A stretch of DNA of 64,000 bases from Trissonchulus latispiculum (taxonomy: Eukaryota > Nematoda > Enoplea > Enoplida > Ironidae), in contig JASAND010022970.1 in NCBI GenBank assembly GCA_030248195.1, positions 1 through 64,000 of the forward strand. Reading direction: 5' to 3'. Positions 13,198 to 25,445 of the stretch are shown here, in pieces (the first letter of the stretch is position 1; every line of letters begins with the position of its first letter). The position numbers and the translations under genes were made by a program. The notes under the pieces were generated by a model. It saw only the letters and a program-made list of their open reading frames with translations, did no database searches and was not told where the DNA came from.

Positions 13198-13270
13198 TGT
13201 TGCTCAGCTCAGTTGGTAGAACGGTGGAAGCTTTAATCCAAAAGTCGTGGGTTCAAATCTCACGTGATTC
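13198..13270 (+). pseudogene. tRNA-Lys-like sequence, degenerate (tRNA pseudogene or SINE head)
   Basis: The D arm is canonical (cagctcagttggtagaac). The anticodon arm resembles tRNA-Lys(CTT), with tttaatcca after a ctt. The T arm gtcgtgggttcaaatctcac has a perfect 5-bp stem. These supply both internal polymerase III promoter boxes. The anticodon loop carries one extra base and the acceptor stem does not pair, so it is unlikely to be a working tRNA. A tRNA-derived SINE head is the main alternative. Confidence 0.6.
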
Positions 13271-13500
13271 TAAATTGTTTTGGTTTCAGGTGCAGGAGTG
13301 ACAGATTTCTTTAGTTAAGGGGGGAGCTACGAATTTCACTAAAAGTTCGATGTTGGAAAAGCTAGGTAGTCTTTTGCCACATAATAGTATTAGATTCAGT
13401 GTAAAATAGGTTGGCCCATGAAAATAAAAGCTCCAAGAAAAACAAGTGGTAGATCAGAGCACATCAAAAGGTGACTTTTATCTTGACATGGACCAATAGG

Positions 13501-14495
13501 CAGAGTTGGAAGTGGGTCATAATTTCGTGACCCGCGGGTACCCGCGACCCGCGAACCACAACCCGCGACCCACTGAGATTTCGTCGACCCACTTCTTAAA
13601 TTCGGATATTTTTGCATATTTACGTACTCTGTAGCATGCATTGAGCAAAATTAGCGCTTTAAAAATGTACTATAGTGAAGTATTAAAACTATCAAACAAG
13701 AATTTGGCGTTCACAGCTAACTCCATCGGATTTCATCTTCATTTTCGTTAGTTCTGAGGATGGTATGCTATCGCAAAAGTGTTGGGACCTCGATCGGTTA
13801 GTAGAATCAGTATTTAGGCAACGATTTCAAGATGATTTTTATCAAATCATCAAGTAATTTCGTAAAAGTTTAGTTCATTCCTGTTTATTTTTTGCAACTG
13901 AATAGCAACTACCGCAGGGATGTTTGTATAACACTGCCCACTCCTAACTGGGATATGATAGCTAACTACCATTTTAGCAGAATATTTAAATCATACACTT
14001 AATTAATGAAATCAATGAAATTAGGAATGATTAACACTCTTTGAACTATGTCGAAATTTCAATCTTGGCATTATATAGTTACTTATTGGAAGCAGCTTAC
14101 GCTCTTTACGGAAAGATAGATTTGCAGGCTGTTGTAGATGTCAGCATATTTTCGGTTTGTCAATCAATGCAGAAGCATTAAAGGCTTTGCGTGACAATAA
14201 AATATTTATGCCAACGACTATGTCCGGGAGATAGTACTGAAGTATTTTTAACTGAAGATTCTAGACAGAATAAAAATAAATAATTTTATCATATAAGCAA
14301 TATTATAATGTATAAAGACATACAAAAGAGCCAAAAGTTAGAGATAATTTGAAAATTTAACATAAATTGTAAATTTTCCGGTGAAATTAGCTCAAAATTT
14401 AGAGTAAAGATTGTATGAACAAAAATAACTCTTGACCCACTCTGGCCCGTGGGTACCCACGACCCGCGGGTACCCGCGACCCACTTCCAACTCTG
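13501..14495. mobile_element. hAT-like non-autonomous element (995 bp), exact 8-bp TSD
   Basis: The ends are CAGAGTTGGAAGTGGGTC at 13501 and its reverse complement ending at 14495. The target duplication CCAATAGG is exact at 13493-13500 and 14496-14503. Subterminal arrays of gggtacccgcgacccgc are palindromic. There is no transposase frame. The same family occurs at 58369-60569. An 8-bp duplication with CAGAG termini is the hAT signature. Confidence 0.92.
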
Positions 14496-14503
14496 CCAAT
14501 AGG

Positions 14504-14905
14504 TCTAAGTTTGAAAGAATTGCATACAGCGTAGCGTCCTGTGGAGCCATCATAAGTTGGTGTTGTCGGTCCACCGGTGCACCGGCCGGCGTCAAAAATT
14601 GGGCCGGTGAACAACACTACTTGCAGTACTCTTCTGATTCTCGTGCTGATTTCAACGATACCAAATTTGTCTAGTTTCGTTGAGTATTTAGCTGGCACGG
14701 TGCTCGAACACGTCTCTGAGGGCCGAGCCATTTACACCCATATTATAGGGGGTCGCTATCGCGCCCCCTCCTATAGTATGCCCTATACTACAAAAGTTTA
14801 AAGTGATTGGTCAAAAAATCTAAAGTTGGGCTCAAGAGGGAGCTCTAACATATATTTTGTTTTAGATTGAATCGTTGAGACATAAACACAATTGGACCGT
14901 CAGAA
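14504..14905 (+). promoter_or_regulatory. Upstream region and leader of second coiled-coil gene
   Basis: A good acceptor (tattttgttttag) ends at 14865, 40 nt before the start codon at 14906, with in-frame stops between them. The start codon is therefore real, and the leader is either joined to an upstream non-coding exon or receives a trans-spliced leader. A palindromic tataggg/ccctata segment lies near 14743-14790. No TATA box is assigned. Confidence 0.45.
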
Positions 14906-17900
14906 ATGAAAAGATCGGATGATAGTCCGCCCAGAAAGCATATTAAGCGTGAGCCGCCCGACTACGTTTTGACCGATTCGAAGTCTAAACCTGGTAATTC
15001 AAAAACTAGAATTGACAAGGTGGAATTCAAGGATGCAAAATCTGATCATGGCAGTGGTTATAGCACTAGTCTTCAGAATGGATTTTCTGGGACTACTGGG
15101 GAAGTCAGCGGTGCTGCAGCTGTGGCAAATACCGCCGACATTCCTGAGGACAAACTGCTAGCCCAGCTACAGGCGGAAAATGTCCAGCTGACCCAACGGA
15201 TTCGGGAATGCCAGGCCCAGTTGAATCTGGACATGACCAACTGGCATGAAAGTGAATCGCGAATTGAACGGCTCTGGCAGCGAATCGAACAGCTGGAAAA
15301 GGCGGCAAAGGAGGAGTCCAAAGAGTCATTTGGGAAGTCGGGAGGAACTTCTGGTGGCTCTTCCTCCGAAATTCGTGAACTATTAGTGGCCAATGCCAAA
15401 CTGAAAGAACAGAATGACAAATTGAAGGAAGCTGAAACTATGTTCAAGTATGTTTACTTAAGTTTTGAAGTTTTCCTCGTATGTGTTAGTATAATATTAT
15501 GAAAGTGGATTTGTTGAATTATATTATGAAAATGAATTCTTTCAGAGTGTACGAGTCATTGTTATAAGAATCAGGGGCGCACCCAAGGGGCGGAGGCGTT
15601 CCCCCCCTCTGTCGGGTTTCAAAGGTCCTTAAAGGTCAGAAGTCACGGTCAAAAAGAAAAAGAAGGAAAAACTAATTTTCACGCCTTCATTGCAAAGAAT
15701 GATTAATTTTATTTTCCTTCTTCGAATCGAAGAAACCAACTACTATATACTGCTTCTTCTCAGGTCATGTGAAACATGGCATTACACATTAAAATATAAA
15801 ACACATTGTGTAAAAATAAATAAATTTTAAAAGAAAAGTTTCAATATTTGGTGCCGCTTCCCCCCTGTCGGAAAACTCGGAGTGCGCCACTGAATGTTTT
15901 ATACGTCCGTCCAAGTTTTGTACGTCTAGCTTTGTGAAAGTATAAAGAACCAGAAAGAATGACTAAATCATATTGCAGCACAACGCAAGATTCGAAGGCA
16001 TTAGAGGAAGTGGGAGTTTCTGGCGGCACTTTGTCTCGTGTACACGACTTAGGATTGAGTGGGCAAATCTAAAGATCTGTTTGCAAAATTACAAAATCTT
16101 GCTATGCGAATTTTAACCTTAATTTTAACATGGTTTTGATAATAGCGGGTTTTTATTCCATGCCATCATATTCATTTAATGCCTTAAGTTGTGCCCTTAA
16201 GCAGTTTTAATATTTTTTACGCGATATACAGGGTCGGGACCTTATAAGCATTAAATGCATGATAAAAACAGCAGCAGTTTGTTTGAGGGACGTAGCCCAA
16301 GCCTGTGGTTATTATGTGCATGTACTCCTTCTGTGAATTTTTCAGCGAATTATTTTATGCTAAAAAATTCCCCGTTCCTTAAACTTTTCTTAATGCAAAT
16401 CAGGTAAGACGGAAACGTATGTACCGTTGCAATACGCCACACGCCGAAGGCAAAATCTTTTGAAAAGCTTCAGAGAAATCTCAGCTGCGTTTTCAGCAGA
16501 CAAATTCTGAAACCATTTTATTGACAAAACTGATCGGGGTAAAGTTTTTGTGGAATCGTACGCAGAGCTCTCGAAGAAAAGTTGCGGAATTTTTCGAAAA
16601 GTGCAGAATTTCGCAAAAATAACAAAATAGCAAAATTTGCAAACAGATCTTGGTGTCGGTGCTTCCCGAATTCTCACCTGTAGATCCTGAAGTGTCAACT
16701 GCGTCTGTTGAAGGGCTAAAAAGCTTGTATATACATAGGCGTTGGCAGGGGTGATTTTTTTGTTCAAAACTAATCCTTTTTTGGTGCTAAAACTTTAGTT
16801 TTTTAGCACTTTTAGCTAAGTTCTGATCTGACAGTTTGTGTAGACAATGGACTTTTTGCAGAATTTTTCGCGGTTTTAGACCATTTTAGATTCCTCCACT
16901 TTTGACCTCTCCCCCACTAGTAGGGGGCTCCCACCCCCACTTTTTCTCCTAAAATAAACTCAGAATTATATTCTTAGTATTCGTACAGCAAGGTGATGGC
17001 ATGTGTATGTACGTAGTAATTTAATTTTTATGTTGTGCTTTTTTGCTCAATACTGATCAGGCGTGTAGTGTTTTAGAGCTCAAAAACGTAAAGCCGACAA
17101 TATGGCGCAGTACGCGGCGCAGAACGAATTTGCCCTTTCGCGTCTGATGGATGAAAAAGAGGCATTATGCAGACAGCTACAACTGCTGCAGACCAAGCTA
17201 GACATCGTATCCTCGGGGGGCACTCCCAACCCGGATGGTTCTGCTGGTGTCTCGGCCAGGGCTGAGTCTGAGCATTCAGTTTCCCCATCGACAGCATCAC
17301 TGGGGCAAACGCCTGAAGCAACAGAAAACAACGACCAGTCTGAGCTGGCTCAGAGATTGTCCCAGCTGGAACAGGATCTGCGTGCTCGAGATGTCGTTCT
17401 GGAACAGCAAAGACGAACCATCGCAGCGCGAAACGAGGAAGTCGACCGATTGAAAAGCAGCCTGCAGACGACGGAATCGGATCTGGATCAGTCCCAGCGA
17501 AATGTGGTGGCCCTTCAGCGTCGTTTGGCGGAACAGACAGCGGAACTGAGGTCAGTGGTCAGCGTGCAGGAAAAGGATCAAAGTCGTGCCGACTGTCTGG
17601 TCGCCCGACTCGGTGAACTGAAAAAGGTCGTGGCGGACCATCAGTTGAAACTGAAAGAAGCGGAGCACGAGAGTGAACGATGTCGAGAAGAGGCCCGTCG
17701 AGCCAGCTCGGAGGCGTATGAGGCCAAACGTCTGCAGCACGGAGCAGAGGAAAAACTGAGTCAGCAGGCCAGCCAACTGCAGAATCTGGAAAAACGTCTG
17801 GATCAGATGGAAGCGGAAGGCCTTGCGGAGCGCACTCGATTGGAACAACAGTTGACTAGTTATAATCAACAGACTGTGGTATTGTTGCGTAGTCTGGCGG

Positions 17901-20900
17901 CTAAGCTAGAACAACTGACTACACTGAGCCGTCGACTGAAAAATTTTCAGTCCGGCCTTCTGAAGAAGCAGGGCGACGAAGCCGACGATTCTGTGGAAGT
18001 GATCCATAGAAGAGGTCAGGCTGTGGTTCAGGAGCCTCAGGAACCTCAGGAGCCAACAGCGGAAAATGTTGCTCGTCAGCTGGCATCCCAAATAGAAACC
18101 TTGGTCCAGGATTTATCAGCCGTTCAGGAAAAGCTAGGTGCCCTGCAGGCTCGAAGTGAACCATGTAGGCAAGCCTGTGCCCAACTTAATGAACTGTTAT
18201 TGGCTTCTTCAAACGACGCGGTTAGTGAATATTTTAATCCTGGCATTTGTACTGGGAGGAGAGGGTGGGGCTGGGGGCCTCCCACTTTTTGGACCCCCCC
18301 ACGTTTCGATGCCTCCACTTGCCAGCATGCCCCAACCCACTTTTTGGCGGGCACTCAGAAGTGTCAAAAAATTAAGTTTAAGTTTCATCTTAAAACATTT
18401 TCTCAATTTTTAGCTAATTCGTGCACTTGTAATAGGGATGGGCGCGGAAAAAAAGGACTGGAAAAAGGTTTTTTCCGTTTTTTCCATCTTTTTCCGATGG
18501 GGTGGAAAAAATGGAAAAATATTCCTAGTGTTATTTTAACGACTTTTACAGCGAAATATGATGATATATAATTCTGAACTTTTCCGGCGATTTCGCACTA
18601 TTTACACCCTTTTCCGTGGGTCATAGTAGGTGGGGGTATGCTAAATCTGACCAAATTGTATTTGGGTTTTTTCGAAGCATCGGAAAAATGAAAAAATATT
18701 TGAGACATCTTCTGAAAGTTAATTTATGAAATCAGAACATTAAGAAACTATCAAAAACATTGCTTAATAAGATAATAAGACGATATTCGTGAATTTGAGC
18801 TAATTCTGGGATTTATGATTTTTTACCATGGAATGTGTATATCAGGGGCGCACCCAAGCGGGGGGGGGGAGGCGGGGGGAGGGGGTGGGCGCGGCCGCCC
18901 CCCCCTGTCAGGTTTCGAAGGTTAGAAAAATTAAGAAGCAGAAAGGAAAAAAGCAGAAAAGATTTTCGAATCATGGTTTTTCTGCGTTTTATTGTGCATT
19001 GCATTTATTGATGGGCACTGGATATCCGGATACCCGGTTAATATCTATATCCTGATAGCATCCGACTTGAGAAAAATATCTGGATACCGGGATATCCGTT
19101 TACACTTCAGACAAAGCAACGACTAAGTTTCGAATAGAGGGACATATAACCGGATATCCGGATATGTTAACGTAAAATAGCCGGATATAAACAAATATCC
19201 GGTGCCCATCCTAGTGCATATGCACACTTTGTTACAAAATGCACAGTCAAATGCTCAGTCAAATTTTGCTTCCGCTAACCACAAAATGGCTCTAAAAATT
19301 TCCAAACTGATGTTACTTTTTAAAAAGAGCTCTAGCTTTTAGCTGGGGGCTGCCGCCCCCAGACCCCCGCTTTATCATAGCTATGTTGCTTTGCTTAGTT
19401 TGAATTTTATCAGCTTGAGTTATATAGTGAAACTGAAGGTTATCTGGTGAAACCCAGAGCGCCAGCCAGAAGACAAATATGAGCATTTGAAACAGCAAAC
19501 AGTGGTCAGAAAAGATTGCTTTTATGTATATATAGGAAGCAAAATTTCTGAACTTCTGGGGTTCTGCGCCCCCCAGACCCTCTGCTTTCACATTTCTACG
19601 AATGATTAATTTCATTTAACTACCTCAATCAATGAAAACAACTACTACACGCCAGTGTTTTTTGCCCAAAAAAGTGCGCAATGACACACTTTTTTCTGAA
19701 ATTAGCAAAAAATTTTGGACTTGTGCGCACGCGTGCGCACTTTCTCTTGCTTCTGGCTCTCAATTTCACAAAAATATCTTGTTTTTTCCTGGGGGCCCCA
19801 GACCCCCGTACTTGTTTTTATACAGCTGCCATAACGCTAAGTTGTGACCGAACATTCACTAAACATGCTAACATTAATATACAAACACCCGTGGTCTAAT
19901 GTATGAGCTTATCTAGCTTGTGTATATTATGGTGCAACTCGCATTGCTCATGTTATGAAATAATTTTATTGTTTGTTTGGCAGTTTTTGGAGAAGTTTAC
20001 AGACGTTAATATAATATAATACAGAACAAACTTTCACAGGAGGTTTTGTGTTTGTCAGCTAGGATTATGCGATCTATCAGTGCTTTCTTACCCGCCGACG
20101 CTTCAAAAAAGCATTTAAAATAGATACACCCCGGGCTGAGCCCTGAAAATTCAAAGTCATGGAAAAGTCAATGGTCGGAACCTTGAATCATTTTTTGAAA
20201 CTACGTAATTTTCGATGAAATTTCAAACCCGCATTTATTTTTGTTTTTATTAAAAGCAGTGAGGAATCTTGAAATGAAGATATCTTAAAAATTGCCAATA
20301 TCTTTCATCATTTTGCTAAATACGTATGTAAGTATACAGAAAACTGATTTACTTCAACAAATAAAACTTTTGAGAGTTATGATAGGGAAATGTTTGCTAT
20401 GTATTTTTGAAATCTATATATTGCTTCTGGGGGCTCAGCCTTCAGACCCCCCGTTCCGAAGAAGGTTGGGTTTCCTAATCCACATTAAGTTCTGGCATCT
20501 TATATATAACCTGCTGCAGCTCTGAAGGTTGTAGTAAAGTCAGGTAATTACTAATAAATACAAAATAGCAATTTTATGCGAAATTATAGCTTTTTTCCTG
20601 CTATGCGCACTTTTTTAGCAATTTGCGCAAAACATTTTGGGGCAGTGCGCAGAAGAGCGCAAAAGTGTCCGAGCAAAAAAACACTACACACTTGTTTTCA
20701 AAGCGTTTAAAACGTTTAAAACATGTGTCTAGAAATAAATAAATTTTAAAAGAAAAATTTCAACTTTGGTGCCGCCCCCCCTGTCAGAAAGCTCTGGGTG
20801 CGCCACTGGTGTATATGGTTGCGTAACTCAGGTTGAGTTTATAATCAATTCCATCTCAAGCAGTGGAATGATCGGCCAAAAACTGTTAATACGTCTACCT

Positions 20901-23900
20901 ACCTACGTATTGTTTACTTTACGAGGTGTGTTACCTACAAAAACCACAGACCAGGTCTAGCAGAACGTCAAGGTATACATAAGTCACCTGTAGTTTACTC
21001 TACAGTATCGTCTGCTGAAAATTCCTGTAATCAATACTGGAACCTTTGTAAGCGCTTGTGTAAGTGCACTACCCGGTGGGGCTATCTTGAAAACTGCTTC
21101 TATGCATGTAGAAACGTGAAATAACGCAACTTTTAGCATATTGGTGAATTTTGGGGTGATGGGAAAAAAGGGAAAAATGGAAAAAACGGCCACTCCCAGC
21201 GGAGCGAAGCCTTCTCCTCTTTCAACCCCCCAAAAATATCAGCCTATTTCTAGTTTTACCGTGTTACCAACCCATTTTCGGAGCTGGATTCCTTTGACCT
21301 TCTGGAAGATGCAGATACCCACGTCCGACAACGTATGGGTATGATAACTGTGTTTTTTCGTCCGAACTTTTGCGGTCCGTGGCGCCGTGCCCCAAACTTT
21401 TTTGCGTAATTTAGAAAAAAATTGCGCCACGCCTGTGTTGGCTGAAAGTTTTGTGTTGGGTATTTTATACACAACACGTTTTAAAGCATTTTATATGCTT
21501 AATTTATTGTTGTGCCACGTCAGAGAGGAGCCTTAGAAAATGTTACGTAATTGTTAGCAAGAAAGTGCGTCTACATATGAAAAATTTATCATCAGGATTT
21601 GTTCTAAATTGGACTTCGGACCTGTGGTTTTTAATGTTTAGTCGCAAGAAATTTGTCAAAAAGTTTATTCGCGATTTCACAACCTTGTTTACGACAGCGT
21701 ATATTGCTTATCTAACATCTTTTTGACCACATTCAGTAAAATAAAGAAAGAACAGCGACGAATATATACGCTAAAGAAAGACAGACTCTAAGCTTAGAAA
21801 GAAATAAGAAAAAGAAGATGCGCCGAAGTCGCAAAACTTTTTCAAGAATCTCTTTTGCACTTCATACTTTTCAAGATATACATTACGTAATAAAAAGTTG
21901 CTTTTGATCTGAACATTTTAGTGTATATATTCCAAAAAATTTGTTAAATTGTTAAAAATTGTGCAGCCAGGTCCGAGATGCAGGTTTCGTAGAGCTGAAT
22001 AAATTATGTCCATAATTTTCATTTAATGTACGGTTCCTGCACTTGATGTGCTGTATAAATCTTCTATGCTCAAAGCAATTTTGCAAGCCAAGGTACTCTT
22101 GAATTAGTGGAAAGTAAAACGTAGCTGATACAATTCAACGCTTTACCATCAACATCAAGATTAACGAACAACCATATGACTTTTGGGAGTAAAGTGAAGT
22201 AAGCAAATGTATACACGAAGGCGGGGGTCTGCAGCCCCCAGCAAGCCCCCAGCATTAGGAGAATTTTAAAATTTTGGCTCCAAATCGCATTATCAAGCAT
22301 ATTTGGCTAAAAAAATTTTGGCGTACTGTGGTGCAACGGCCCAAAAACTTTTGCGTATTTCAGATAAAAAGTGCGTAATTTCGCAGTTTCTGGTGCAAAA
22401 CACCCAGGCTGGCCCAATACCCTCTCAAAACCTTGTCCATAGTGGTTTCCTGATGTCTTTAGTTCAATCTTCAGTTCAGGTATTTATGCTGTTCGGCCAA
22501 CCAATCTTTTTGAACCTGAACTGCTTCCACTTGGCCGTCTGGGGGTACAGTCGGTACCGACTTTCGGGGATCATTATATAGGACTGTAAGTACTACCTCG
22601 AGTACATAATAACTAAGACTGTGACAAACCCCACGCTGTTAGTTATTAGGCTTGCACCATGATAACGGCTGATCCCCCACAAATTAGACCCAGCTCGCAA
22701 CAGACACATTTTGGGCTAACTGAATAGTGTTTTCGAGCTTTATAACGTAGGCGCATAGCGTGCGAATTTCTTTGAAATGATGGGCTAACTTGTGGGGGAA
22801 GGGTCAGCTGTTATCGTGCAGATCATGTCGCAAGCCTATTAACTGCGCGCGTGACGCTAGTTATTATGTACTCTTGGTACTACGAATCTTCTCAAATCCT
22901 CATCCTCTCGTCTGTCTAGGATTTCCTGTGCCTTAAGCTCATTTTCAATATCAGTTTTGCTGCAGGCCTTATTCACTATTGTTACCAATATAGGCCCCCA
23001 GACGTTAGTGATCGATGGATCAAAAATACAAATTCTTCAAGTGATGAATTTTGGTATAAATTAAAGTACTGGGCATATTAGTGAGCATATGTTAAATTAA
23101 AAATTAAGGAAAGTAAACACACAGGTTCAATGTTGGTTATATCTCTTCTTTGTCCGTTGTTTCAGTTCGTCTGATTTTTTGCTTTAGGCTTCATCGCATT
23201 CTTCAATCTCATCAGAATTGTCACCATCAGTGCAGAATTTGTTGCGATCTGTTCAACATTTACTCTGCACCATCTCGACCTCAGCTACCTCTGCATCCAC
23301 CAGCATTTCAAATGATGGCACAGAAGTTCGAGTTAAAACAGAAGTAAGCAATAAATGTTACCATGAGCATTGAGTCATCACCTGTATCACAAAATGCATT
23401 GCTTATTTGCGAACCCTCAAATTTATACTATGTAATACACTTGTCATCCATTATGTATAACTAAGACTCCGTTTATTGTATGCTAGGTGGCTTCTCGCCC
23501 CCTCCCCGAAATTTCGAGGGGCAAGGAATGTGGGGTGTAGAGGTTTTACTAGAGATACATGTAGCCCAAAAATGCAAATATTGAGTGAAAGTCTCTGACA
23601 AAGTCGTAAAACTTTTGAAAATTTGGTCTTCCGAAAGATTTTTCAGCACAAAATTACAAGATGTAGGTTTTTAGCAACGCAGCTCCATAGTAATTCACAC
23701 AACACAGCACAAACATCAAACCCCCATCTTGCCATCATTAATGTTTGAGGCCGGCCGGCCTAAGCAGGCACGACTTTCGCTCGCCGGCCAAGCGGCGCTA
23801 ACAGCCGGCCGGGATGCAAATAAACAGTCAGAAATTTACAATTTTGAGCAACTAAGCATAAAATGAACTGCAAATCTAGTTTTTGTCTGGTTTGTACACT

Positions 23901-24666
23901 TACAACTACATTTTTCTAATAAAACACCTGATAATCAATATCTTAGCAGTGATAATAGCTGCAATACAAACTGGTCCAGGCTGGTAGCCAGCCGGCCGGC
24001 CTACGGACTCACCGGCCGCGGGCCGGCCGTCCGGCTCACCGGTCGAAGGGTCCGGCCGGCGGCCGTCCGGTGAAACCTCGGCCGGCCTCAAACACTAGCC
24101 ATCATATCTTTCAGAACCTAGGCTGGGTTATTCTCTGATATTTTTTTGGGGGGGGGGGAAGGTATTTCTGGGAGGGTCTCCAATAGTCCGAGGGACACTA
24201 TTTTGGGTGGAGTATGCTAAAATAGACCTATGTTTTAGGATACACTGTAATAATTGATTTTAAAATAGGCAGAAATATAGGCACTGAATAAAAGTTTTTG
24301 AGATATTGGCCTATTGAGTGATTTTTCAAAGCTAAATTTGAGGCCTGGTACCAAAAATGTGCACCCAAAGGGGGGGGGGCTAAATTTGGATGGTGAATTT
24401 GGAGCGGAGGTCGTTTAGATCATCACCCAATTTTTCAGGTGAAAAGCAATGATAAAATGTTGGAATACTTGCGATCCTATAAATTAGCCAAATATATAGA
24501 GTGATTATGTTTTTATATACGTCATAGTAACAGGTTCCTTTATCCACAGATTCTGCAGAAACATTCCAACTCCAAAATTTAATCTACGTTTATACTTTGT
24601 TGGTCATTCTAGCCTTCCGACGATGGTGCTCAGGCTGTAGTAGTGAAACAGGAACCATCTGAATAA
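14906..24666 (+). CDS. Nuclear-type coiled-coil protein with three SUMO motifs, 631 aa
   Basis: Four exons join with matching phases: 14906-15447 (phase 2, donor gtatgt), 17077-18220 (phase 0, donor gttagt), 23188-23343 (phase 0, donor gtaagc) and 24613-24666 ending in TAA. The ATG at 14906 follows an in-frame TGA. The N-terminus is basic with an NLS-like PPRKHIKREPP. Coiled coil begins around residue 75, breaks at a Gly/Ser stretch, and resumes through exon 2 until about residue 560. Exon 3 is Ser/Thr-rich. Three psi-K-x-E-P motifs are visible: IKREP (K14), VKTEP (K612, formed across the last junction) and VKQEP (K626), a strong hint of SUMO modification and a nuclear role. No RING or other enzymatic domain is seen. 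The N-terminal layout loosely resembles BRE1-type chromatin proteins, but I do not claim that identity. It lies head-to-tail 6.4 kb after the first coiled-coil gene. Confidence 0.8.
15448..17076 (+). other. Intron 1 of second coiled-coil gene
   Basis: It runs from gtatgt to gtgttttag. It contains the short hAT-type element at 15572-15892. Near its 3' end (16900-16970) there is a C-rich tract followed by taaaataaactcag, resembling the right end of the 9830 element. Otherwise it is AT-rich with no supported feature. Confidence 0.6.
15572..15892. mobile_element. Short hAT-type element (321 bp), family of 18843-20808
   Basis: The left end caggggcgcacccaag and right end gtgcgccactg match the termini of the 18843-20808 element. 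The last ~90 bp of both copies share aataaataaattttaaaag and the C-rich segment before the end. The flanking 8-mers (ataagaat, aatgtttt) do not match, so no target duplication is visible and the copy may be old or rearranged. Confidence 0.7.
18843..20808. mobile_element. hAT-like element (1966 bp), exact 8-bp TSD, no transposase
   Basis: The ends are CAGGGGCGCACCCA at 18843 and tgggtgcgccactg ending at 20808. The target duplication GTGTATAT is exact at 18835-18842 and 20809-20816. The interior lacks a transposase-sized frame. It contains a ~190-bp inverted repeat at about 19013-19209 and four G/C hairpins of the form ggggc..gccccagaccccc. It lies in an intron of the second coiled-coil gene. 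Confidence 0.92.
19013..19209. mobile_element. Small inverted-repeat element nested in the hAT copy
   Basis: The left gatgggcactggatatccgg and right atccggtgcccatc arms are complementary. The inside is a series of atatccgg/ccggatat palindromes. No target duplication is visible. It lies inside the 18843-20808 element, so it is either an insertion or part of that element's sequence. Confidence 0.55.
22597..22876. mobile_element. Foldback element (280 bp) with 7-bp target duplication
   Basis: The ends ctcgagtacataataact and gttattatgtactcttg are inverted. The flanks GTACTAC at 22590-22596 and 22877-22883 are identical. Longer inverted similarity continues inward (ataggcttgc.., gataac.gctga.cc, ccccacaa.tta). 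The termini match those of 25446-26107, defining one family. Confidence 0.75.
23344..24612 (+). other. Intron 3 of second coiled-coil gene
   Basis: It runs from gtaagc to tcattctag. It contains the GC-rich hAT-like element at 23739-24097 and short G runs near 24148-24160 and 24371-24380. Nothing else is supported. Confidence 0.6.
23739..24097. mobile_element. hAT-like MITE (359 bp), exact 8-bp TSD, ggccggcc arrays
   Basis: The ends are taatgtttgaggccggc at 23739 and gccggcctcaaacacta ending at 24097. The target duplication GCCATCAT is exact at 23731-23738 and 24098-24105. Subterminal regions are runs of ccggcc palindromes. It cannot encode a transposase. Confidence 0.88.
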
Positions 24667-25445
24667 TGCTTGAAGGAAATGACATTGCTAACGATGTTTT
24701 TAATGTTTTTGAAATAGAAACGATGCAATATCTTTGTATTTATGTGCTGCTTGCCACTTGCTTTGTGTAGGATCCGAACTTCTAGGATTCACGTTGTGTT
24801 CTCATGTGTTTCGTAGTAAACTTGGTGTTTTCTTAGTTTTGTAGTTGGCTAGGATTTTATGGTGGAGCTGCTGTAGTGCTGTGTTTTTCACGTTAAGAGA
24901 AGACGCACTTGTAAAAATGTCAGTAGATGCGCAATGCATTTATTTGGATCAGGACGATCAGGTCACTGTTGTAGCTGCTCCCTAAGAAACCTTGACGATT
25001 TCGTTAGCTTATCGTTTGGGACAGGAACAAAATTAGAAGTAGAACATTATCCAGGTTGTTGGAAATAGAGCTGGGGCCGGCTCCATATTTCAAAGCCGGT
25101 TCCACGTACAAAATTTTCAGTGATAATTTTCTTTGTTATCTGACACTTGTTGCAGATGTAGGCCTCTTATAGGACTTATACAATCAATATGAAGAAGCAG
25201 TGCTATTGGATTAATTATCAAGCAACGAGACAGCAGTTTTCACAATTTTTGAATTAATTGTAATGGAATTAGTAGTGTTAAAACCGATTAAAATTAACCA
25301 AAATTAGCTATTCTCTAATGAAGAATTCAAGTGTCATTATGAGGAAGAACAGCGTTACTAATGTCCAAGCAATGACTATTTTTTCTGTTTGTTTGTTGCC
25401 AAGCCAGAGTTGTCAAACTCGAAATCATTCAAATTTCACTAATAG
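24667..25445. other. 3' flank of second coiled-coil gene
   Basis: No clear AATAAA close to the stop. At 25066-25110 the sequence tagagctggggccggctcc resembles one end of the 26123-26560 element without a partner, so it is a solo fragment. The rest is AT-rich with no recognised feature. Confidence 0.5.

Larger units (their letters stand above)
18221..23187 (+). other. Large intron 2 of second coiled-coil gene
   Basis: It runs from gttagt to gctttag, nearly 5 kb. It carries the hAT element at 18843-20808 and the foldback at 22597-22876. A purine-rich run of ggaaaaa/ttttcc repeats lies at 18447-18520. Open frames in it are short and unconvincing. Confidence 0.6.

Noticed and set aside
14866..14905. 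Joining exon 14866 to the upstream coiled-coil gene as one protein
   Set aside because: From a phase-0 donor at 7656 the frame hits TGA after a few codons, and the frame of the ATG at 14906 has its own upstream stop.
15572..15900. Target duplication for the short hAT-type copy
   Set aside because: The 8-mers on either side (ataagaat, aatgtttt) do not match, so no duplication is claimed.
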